Position numbers and translations under genes: made by a program. A DNA stretch of 64,000 nt from Phaeotremella fagi (lineage: Eukaryota; Basidiomycota; Tremellomycetes; Tremellales; Phaeotremellaceae): the NCBI GenBank assembly GCA_001599715.1, contig BCHU01000007.1, positions 1,121,586 to 1,185,585 on the forward strand, given 5' to 3'. The notes under the pieces are model-generated. The model had not been told where the DNA came from, did no database searches, and worked only from the letters and a program-made list of their open reading frames with translations. Shown here piece by piece: positions 56,444-64,000 of this stretch; the first letter of the stretch is position 1; every line of letters starts with the position of its first letter.

Positions 56444-58503
56444 ATGGATCCCGTCTCACCTCCTCTAATGGAAAATCTGTCGATAGACGATCACATGTCG
56501 TTCGATTCTTATTGTATCGTCTGTGATAGAATCATCGTACCTCCAAAAGAACCTGTTGCAGTGGCCGAAACTGAAAACAAATTGAAGAAGAAGATCGCAG
56601 GTGGTACCATTAGAGTAAGTTGTAGTACACAGGACTAGTCTAACAAACCCAGATCAAAAACCCAGATGGAACTACTACAACCAGAACCGCTAACGGTACC
56701 AAAGCCACTCGACCTGGTATAAAACGAAACAACAGTTCAGCAACACGTCTCGCAGCTCTTAACAACGTCAAACTCCAACCTTTATCGCGTACGATGACGT
56801 CCACATCTGACGAGAAAGATACATCCGCATCGGCATGTATCAAATCGAAACCAAACGACGCCTTCAAATCATCAATCTACTGTTCCAAAGATTGTGCCCA
56901 TCTAGACGCAGGACGCAGTTCATCAGCTTACGACGCTATCGCCCGAACCTTATCTTGCGATTTCAACAACGGTTATCCAACACCTTATTCACCTCATCTT
57001 GAACATATCCAAACTACAGGTCTCAACAAACCTTACGGTCCACCTTCACCTCTGTTTATTTCAGAATCTGATACCGAATCATCAGCTGCTTCAGCGTCTT
57101 TAGCTCGTCAAGGTACCCTGTTGGGATCAAGTGGACCAGCAGCTTCCGCACCCAAAACAATGGAATATTTCAGAATGACAAGAGATAACCCTGAAGACGC
57201 TTGGTTCGAACGTGAACGTGAAAGACAAAGACGCTCGTCGATGCAAACAGCACCAACGAGACCTACCAACATGTCACGTCAGAAATCTCATCAATCACAA
57301 TCTCATTCTCAATCTGGTGCCAGTTCAGATTCTTTGGCTTCGTTATGGCAGAACGAGAACGAGTTGCATGTTTCTAGATCGATCTCTAATTCTGGTGGTT
57401 TGAGAGCTATGACTCCACTTTACTTTGGTTTAGGTGGTAACGGCAGAGAAACAGTCGGTGCTGGGAAACGATCAACTTCGTGTTCAAGTGCTAGTGACGG
57501 TTCAACTTCGAACGCTGCAACTGCCAACAACATCAGACCTGCTCCTCTCCAACGATCCAACCTTTCACAAACCAGTCTACAAGCTTCATCACCCCTCGCT
57601 AAATCTTTCAACATTCCAGCAGAATTCGGTTCAGCTCCTGACCACACATTGAATCTTTTCCATAATTACGCAACAGCGTTCCCAGTTCGTGATAGTTCAG
57701 GTGTAAGCTTCACCCAACGTGGGTTTGGATTATCGACACCTACTTCGTCATCTACCAGTCGTAGAGGTTCAATGACCGTCGGGTCGTTCAACAACAATGT
57801 CGGTTCAGTTACCAACCTCACACGTCCTGTTAGCGGGACGATCCGTGCTAAACCTAGAACTGAAAGTGGGACTGCGACCACTTGGGACGCGTTAGGTAAA
57901 GAAACTGTCATGGAGAAATTATCACGTCAAAGAGAACAATACAGAGAACAACAGCAGCAACAGCAAGGAGTCGCTGTCCCACCTAAATCCAATTCTAGAG
58001 GTCGATCAACGTCTAACTCAGGTTCAGTCTTGACCTACAACCACGATTTGACACCCAAACAATCTTTAGACGTCGAGAACGGTCAATGGAAAATCAAATA
58101 CAACGGTGCCGGGGCTAAAAGGGATCCATCATCTGATTCAACGCATTCACACAGTTCATCAGAATATCAACATAACAATGAAACGGCGATTCAAATCCCT
58201 AGACATCCGTTGTTATCAACTTCGATCACCAGTTGCGCCAAAACACCTCAGGCCAGATCGATCTCTTCCTCGAAAAACGTTTACAAGAACATGTTACCAC
58301 CACCTTCGATACCTAATCGATCGTCTTCCGTCATTCCTGAATCTCATTTATCTGATAGTCTGAACCCGGGTAGGAACGCTTCGGCGAGTGTACCTAAAAC
58401 ACATTGGAATTGGGATGAATTGGAGAAGAAAGGTGGTGTCAAGACTTATGCTTTACCTAAGGGTATCGTTCCTGCTAAAACTGGTTTATTCTATTTCCAG
58501 TAG
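56444..58503 (+). CDS. Ecl1-type zinc-binding protein (lifespan/stress regulator family)
   Basis: Two exons (56444-56614 and 56653-58503) encode 673 aa. The N-terminal module is that of the fungal Ecl1 family: SYCIVCDRIIVPP (Cys24, Cys27) and, after a basic linker, SSIYCSKDCAHLD (Cys134, Cys138), the pattern CxxC plus YCSxxC. In fission yeast the Ecl1 proteins are tiny and extend chronological lifespan under starvation. Here the module is fused to about 530 residues of Ser/Asn/Thr-rich, mostly disordered sequence with a Gln run (REQQQQQQQG) and a conserved-looking end (HWNWDELEKKGGVKTY, ending TGLFYF). The long forms are typical of basidiomycetes as far as I know. Probably nuclear or cytosolic. 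The preceding leader is exceptionally long. Confidence 0.78.
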
Positions 58504-59120
58504 GAGCGGGAGACAAGGGTTTTGATCTGGATCGGGCTTCGACCATTATGACAACTTAACATAAACAATCATCATCATCATTAACATCACATCAACACGA
58601 TATTCATCACAATAACAATTCGCATTTTTCGCATTGCATGACAATCAATCGCATGATCACCGAAACCAAATTTCTTCAGTTGATCAGTAATCAACTAATT
58701 CAAATTAAATTATTTATATATATTCTTATCTTTTTATAAATATCCTCTCCCTATATATTCTCATTCTCCAACATTCAAGGTTCGGAAACGAACCTGTCTT
58801 TCAACCACAGTTGTAATCCCTTTCTTTAGGCAGAGTCAGTTGTAGGAGGTATTCCCGTTTTTTTTGTGGAGGTTAATTAAATTATTCGTTTCTCAAGTTG
58901 TATTCTGCCCAATTTCTCATTCTTAAATTTTTATAGTAACCTATGAAAAAAAGATTATAATCAATCAATAACTAAGCCATTCATGTTCAATCGTTCAGAC
59001 GAAGCTCTCGATATAATCCAGATAAAATTCATCAGGTGTCACCTAGAACACCTACATTTAAGCTGAATGCAGATCGTATCATTTGTCTATTTGTTACATA
59101 TAAAAGTACAGCGTTTAGGA
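58504..59120. other. Convergent intergenic region
   Basis: About 620 bp between two convergent genes. It is very AT-rich (58690-58760 and 58860-58960), with tatatatatt and T/A tracts, as expected of 3' UTRs. No RNA gene is seen. Confidence 0.45.
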
Positions 59121-60505
59121 TCACGTTCCAACCAAATTATCCCAATTACTCCAAGCATTCTCCCCTACAACCCTCAACTCAACGTTCTCACAAGAAGGAC
59201 CACCAAAGAACCCAGTATTCCTCCAAGTCCTCAATTGAATCAACGAGAATGGACCTAAACCATCAGCACTAGGTGGATGAATAGACTTACCGAAGATTTC
59301 ACGTTCAACAGGTCGTTGAGATTCAGGTAACGATTTGACATAAGTTAAACTGAATCTGTATTCGAATTGTCTTTTGTCTTCTGGGATTGATTGGTGTTGT
59401 TGGGTTTGGATGGGTGGGGTAGATGGTTTGGGTAGCATTCTTTGGATTGATTCTTTGGTTAGGGAGTAGACGTCTAGATGGCCTAGGGAGGTTAAGGAGG
59501 ATACTATGTTTGATAGTTCCGTGAAAGGGTTGGAGTTACTGTGGGGAGCGAATTGAAATATTATCAGTTTCTGAGAAGGAGAATGTTGGTAAAGACCACG
59601 ACCACTCACTCAGCCTCAGTCAAAGCTTTCCTTTCCTTCTGACGTTCGGACCAACTCTTCTTCTTCCCACCTTCAACTTTCCTCTTATCCTCAACCTCCT
59701 TGCCTAACCTCTGCAAAGCTTCCAAAACAGTTTCACCCCGTTCCATAACCCCAAGTGCAACCTTCAACAACCCATTCTCCCTCTCCTTCCCGCCCTCCGC
59801 TTTCTCCCTTTCCTCAATCTCTTTTTCCAAACGATCACGTTCCCTCTGTGCCCTTCTAGCTTTTTTAACACTTTCCTTATCGAGACCGACTAACCAACTA
59901 TCATGTGAATCGTTGATATCTTTTTCGTTCTCTTGATACATTTCCCCGTCTTTCGTGAATTTACCTTCATCCATCTCGTTCTTCATGTTGAAAGGTGTTA
60001 TATCGAATCCCATAGGTCCGTCTAACCCTTTTTTTCTGTTCGAACGTTCCTCCTCAGCTTCACTATCACTATCTTCCTCTTCACTCTCGTTGTTCCCATT
60101 AGACGATTTAAATTCTTGCCCTTCGAAATCTTCTAAATCCATAAATTCTTTTTCTTTCTCTTTAACCTTATCTTTTTCTTTATCTTCTTCATCCCCTCCT
60201 CCAAACATATCAACGTCCTCATCTCCATCTTCATCTTTCCCACCAGGTCGGCGGGAGGGTACAACCCCTTCCTCATCGTTCGACGAATCACTCCCATATC
60301 CATCTTTATCTTTCAAAGATTTCTTCTCACGATTACGTTGTTGTTTACCACCTTGCGGTAAATCTTCTTCTAGTAATGCATCTTCTTCAGCTGAGACTGC
60401 TGTTTGACCGTTGGGTTTGGATGAGGAAGACGCAGGGGTTGGGGAGGCGAACCTGGTACGTTTGGGTTGGGTTTGGTCGGTGGTTGTTGATCTTTTCACT
60501 GGCAT
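59121..60505 (-). CDS. LIN1: U5 snRNP-associated Lin1 / CD2BP2 with GYF domain
   Basis: Two exons. Exon 1 (60505 to about 59609) is highly charged: KRTRFASPTPASSS, acidic runs and the family block GPMGFDITPFNMKNEMDEG followed by KFTKDGEMYQENEKDINDSHD and SWLVGLDKESVKKARRAQ. The intron ends at CCCACAG (about 59546); the nearer CTCAG would give an early stop. Exon 2 encodes SNPFTELSNIVSSLTSLGHLD and a C-terminal GYF-type domain (EREIFGK, then LGPFSLIQLRTWRNTGFFGG). CD2BP2/Lin1 joins the U5 snRNP with Prp6 and leaves before the tri-snRNP forms. The GYF core has a long insert after EREIFG and lacks the exact GPF spacing at the usual place, but the W..TGFF part is clear. Confidence 0.87.
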
Positions 60506-61332
60506 TTTTGGAGATTGTTAGGAAGGGTGATTCCCTTTTTTTGGTCAGGTCGATGAATGGTGTAGAACCCCTTTCTGTTTCTTCAGGCGGAATAGAAAAC
60601 TGGTTTACCTATTCACCTTCAGTCGAGTGTAGAAATGTGGATTTAAGTGGTTAACGTTATCCAATATGTACAGGTACGCTCAAAACATGGCTCTACACGT
60701 CATTTCCAATGTGGCTTTTGAGATTTCCGATGCTATAGGTCCTGGAGTACAAGGTCATTCCAGTTATGATTGTCGTAGATCTGTTGTGAAGGGAGGAGAA
60801 TGTAACTAGACTGTTCAAGTACCCCAAAATCCAAGTGGTGTAAATCCTATCCGTCAATATACAACGAAAAACATCATCCATGGAGTTGACGTCTAAGTGT
60901 ATGGTACCTTTTTATCGATGTGTTTGGACTGATGTTCGAAGGAGATTTCAGATCAATATACATATTAATAACTTTCAAGCTCTCACTATACTATGGAATG
61001 TCCCAGTGACGCCCAAGGGTCAAAAACTTCGTATTTGGACTTACAGAGCTACGACCGAAACCGCCACTCGAATAGTATCTCTTATCGGTTTTCGAGTGAT
61101 GACTCCCTTATAGAACGACTTTTCTCTCAATGTATATCAAGTGATAGATAAGTATGACATGGACAGAGACACCTCCTTGATTCTTTCAGAGGCATGAGTA
61201 TAATCGTTCGACTTTGATATATAGCTAAGTAGAGCTTTCACAATGGATTTGCCACGTGGTGTTCTTTCTCACTTGTTCGAATCGATATCTCAGTGCTAAG
61301 ACCATAAACTCTACCACCTACACCTACAAACA
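60506..61332. other. Divergent intergenic region with an E-box
   Basis: About 830 bp. It holds CCACGTGG at 61252-61259. A 77-codon plus-strand frame (60880-61113) has an ATG, but shows no recognisable protein features. Nothing else is seen. Confidence 0.45.
61252..61259. promoter_or_regulatory. Palindromic CCACGTGG E-box
   Basis: A perfect 8-bp palindrome with the CACGTG core, about 75 bp before the F-box gene start. Confidence 0.35.
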
Positions 61333-63672
61333 ATGTTTCTTATTCGAAGAAGATCATCAGCAGCTACAGCACCCTCTGGGTCGACAGAATCTCAACCACT
61401 TTTACAATCTCAACATTCACTTTCTGAGCATACTAGAATCTCCTCGTTCCCACTTCCGCCATATGAGATTCCAGATCCAAAAGGAACCTGTCATTTGGTC
61501 GCTTTACCTGAAGAGATACTTATCAAGATTTTCACTAGTATCGATAGAGTATCTCTGACGAGATGCTACAGGGTACGAATCCATTTCTACATCTCTAAGA
61601 CCCGACTAATAAATCGATGTTAGCTTTGTAAATCCATCCACGATCTCTTAATCTCATCACCAGCAATCTCACTCCACCATCTCCTCCTCTCCAATTCCCT
61701 CCGTCTAAACCCTCTCTCAACCTCAATAACCTCTTCAAACCCACTTCAAATCCCACTCTCCTCAGCAGAACTACTCAGTACACTCAGAGAACGATTAACG
61801 AGATTTCGTAATTTCAAACCAAGATCGTCTAGTACGTTAGAATTCAATGAACCCGATGGTAGATTGTATGAATATCTCGAAGGGATCCTGTTGAGAGGTG
61901 TAGGTGGAAGATTTAATTTACCTTGGGAAATCGCTGTTTATGATTTAAGGAAATTGGATGATTGGGAGGATACAGATGATAATGATACTACTACTACTAC
62001 TGAAGGTGGGGACGAGGTGGTTGAAGATGAACAAGTCGCTCTTGAGAATAATATGAGAACTACTCATAAATTTGATTTCGAGATTACGGAATTTGCCGTT
62101 GATCCTGGAATGGATCTATTGGTCGTGGTGGAGCTACGGTTGGTTGATTGTACATCATAAACAACATAATACTGATATGGAGTAGACCAATCCAGGCTCG
62201 AACTTACTCCATGCGATTCCATTTATTGAGTTTATCAACCTTCAAGCCTCATCCTAAAGCTCGTGAATCGATTCTATACTGGCCTGCTGTCCTTCATCGT
62301 CGGAAAACAAGTTTATGCTTCCAGATTTGTGATGACGGTCTGTTCGTTATGCATCATAACACACCAGGTGGACCTCATGATTTGTTAGTTGGTTGGCAAT
62401 GGACTACGGGGAGATTGGCTGTGGTATGTTCAGCCTCTGGTTTAAGTGAATCTAAACTGACGTGTGTCAGTCTCTTCGAGCTCAACCTACCATGTCATTT
62501 GAATCTTTCGTTCTTTTAACGCCCTCAGCATTTGTGATACCAACGATCATCACTCACCTCGATCCATTATCAGAAACAGCTGATGATCTGAATAACCCGT
62601 CAGATCTAACTTGGACACATCACTTGCATCTATACGCTTTCCCACCGTTGAACACCTACGACGGAGATACATCTGAACCAATACCACCGGCTCACACAGC
62701 CACTCACATAGCAACGATCGATTTACCAAAGTTTCACGTAGACATTCAAGGCGAAATACCACCTCCACGATTAAACATCAGAACCGATCCACCTCCAAGA
62801 CATACTTTCCCAGTCAACACGGGAGGCGGTGTATCACCTTTCCAACCAGATCCAGAATCTGGCGTTATCATCATGGAAGTCTTTTGTCAATTACCTGGAC
62901 CAGTCGTTGATCCCCATTTCGCTTTTGTGTTGTATAAGAAAACTTTGATTTCTTATTTACCCGCCCCAACTTCTCCACTTTTATTACAAGCTTTCCCTAG
63001 ACCGGCACCTGTGGTTCCTTGGACGACTATTGCTCCTAAAGTCAGATTATTTGGACCAGATTTAGAACCTCAAAGTAAGTATTTGATTTCAACTGGATTG
63101 AATTTTATGATTAACACTTGTTTCAAGGTTGGGTTTGTTACGTTTATCAAAATAGATGGCTTAATTTGTACACGACAAGAAACGATAGATCTCTTTTGAT
63201 GCTGTACGATTTCGATCCTTTGAGAGTTAAGAAAGAGATCTTGGAACGTAAAAATAAACTTGGAATCACCACCTCGACATCGGCAATTGATAATTCACCA
63301 CCGACAAAAAAGAGATCAACATTGTTAACAAGACGTGCATCGGGTTCATCGTCCAAATCATCCGTTGCAACACACTATCCGGTGGATGGTGCTGAGGACG
63401 GTGTGATATTAATCACTGCGCCCTCGATACATGCGAATCTACCACCGCTGGCTGAACAGATCAGCTGCGGAAGTGAATTACCTTATCTACTGGTTAAACG
63501 GGCTACGACTGCTGATGTGGGTTTGATAGATGGGGAGAGGATTGTGGAAGTTAATGTGGGTTGTGATCACTTGGATTTACATCTACTGACTCTTCTATCC
63601 TTTCAGACTGGATCTGCTGGTGGATTGTTCTCTGCTAATCGACCTGGTGAGATTGAGATTATGGATTTTTAG
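61333..63672 (+). CDS. F-box protein
   Basis: Six exons; the junctions checked keep one frame (after CYR, ELR, LAV, EPQ and EVN). The N-terminus is Ser-rich. The F-box is at residues about 55-95: LVALPEEILIKIFTSIDRVS, then LCKSIHDLLISSPAISLHHL. F-box proteins link substrates to the SCF ubiquitin ligase through Skp1. The rest (about 550 residues) has recurring beta-like strands (FAVDPGMDLLVVVELRPI, RFHLLSLSTFKPHP, ICDDGLFVMHH, DLLVGWQWTTGRLAV, YLLVKRATTADVGLIDGERI). These look like a divergent beta-propeller, a common pattern for basidiomycete F-box proteins. The protein ends GEIEIMDF. The substrate is unknown. Confidence 0.87.
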
Positions 63673-63894
63673 TGTAGTGCCATATAGATATTTATATTAC
63701 GTGTATTTTATTTTCACTCGCTTATCAAAGTGATATATTGTGAAAGTTGAATTGTTTAAATCGTCCATCATAAGATCCAGTATCTAGATCCATCAACTTA
63801 CATTACCACAAATAAGATACATATAACCACACAGCCCAGTTGAAGAAATCCCACAAAACCCCACTTCCACCCAATTCTCCAACCCCAAAAAACC

Positions 63895-64000
63895 ATGTCC
63901 ACACCACTAAAGCCCAACCTACGAAACCTCCTAACCAACCTCCGTTCGACAATCTTCAACACCCTTCCCTCCAACCCCCAAAACCTCCGAACCGGTACGA
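63895..64000 (+). CDS. RSM27: Mitochondrial ribosomal protein mS33 (Rsm27), 5' part only
   Basis: The first 35 codons of a gene that runs off the right edge. The ATG at 63895 starts MSTPLKPNLRNLLTNLRSTI, then FNTLPSNPQNLRTGT. The pattern leucine-rich helix, LRSTIFNT, then a short loop and RTGT, is that of the MRP-S33 family (yeast Rsm27), a small-subunit protein of the mitoribosome. No intron is seen in this part. The rest is outside the window, so the call depends on these few residues. Confidence 0.65.
   Translation, partial: MSTPLKPNLRNLLTNLRSTIFNTLPSNPQNLRTGT

Noticed and set aside
60880..61113. 77-codon frame upstream of the F-box gene
   Set aside because: Short, no motif, and located in a divergent promoter region.

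Overview
The window is nuclear DNA of a basidiomycete yeast. The dense gene packing, the many short introns (mostly 45-60 nt, GTRAGT-type donors, CTRAY-like branch points, YAG acceptors) and a GT69/CAP59-type glycosyltransferase fit the Tremellomycetes (Cryptococcus/Kwoniella lineage). This placement is an inference from gene structure and protein families; no database search was run. I see no tRNA or rRNA gene, no transposon and no CRISPR array.

Layout. 1-5 kb: the start of an acidic coiled-coil protein (-), a 4'-phosphopantetheinyl transferase (+), a small membrane protein (-) and a GT69 glycosyltransferase (+). 4.8-9.0 kb: five intronless genes on the minus strand that form one diverged tandem family; two of them also share a duplicated promoter. 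9.3-16.4 kb: ATM1, the mitochondrial ABC exporter (-), divergent from a Zn2Cys6 transcription factor (+). 17.4-19.4 kb: an intronless nucleoside-hydrolase-like gene and a short hypothetical gene. 19.5-29.5 kb: TRM5 (-), a Thr/Ser-rich single-pass membrane protein (+), MAK21/NOC1 (+) and a secreted PL14-like polysaccharide lyase (-). 30.1-31.9 kb: a second lineage-type tandem pair, spliced, of unknown function.

32.1-36.4 kb: RTC1/WDR24 (-). 36.8-38.3 kb: complex I subunit NDUFA13 (+) convergent with the V-ATPase assembly factor PKR1 (-). 38.5-45.7 kb: UTP10 (+). 45.8-49.0 kb: an HSV2/WIPI-type PROPPIN (-) divergent from RPB6 (+). 49.1-53.5 kb: a TBC-domain protein that appears to lack both catalytic fingers (-), and a disordered protein with three NPFL motifs (+). 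53.5-56.4 kb: a long gene-poor stretch in front of an Ecl1-type zinc protein (+, 56.4-58.5 kb). 59.1-64 kb: LIN1/CD2BP2 (-), an F-box protein (+) and the first exon of the mitochondrial ribosomal protein mS33/RSM27 (+).

Most genes are conserved housekeeping genes: ribosome biogenesis (MAK21, UTP10), tRNA modification (TRM5), transcription and splicing (RPB6, LIN1), mitochondria (ATM1, NDUFA13, RSM27), and vacuole/TORC1/autophagy trafficking (PKR1, RTC1, HSV2, TBC protein). They are independently transcribed neighbours, not an operon. The unexplained material is the five-gene tandem family, the two-gene tandem family, the mucin-like membrane protein without an obvious signal peptide, the TBC protein without catalytic fingers, and the disordered NPFL protein.
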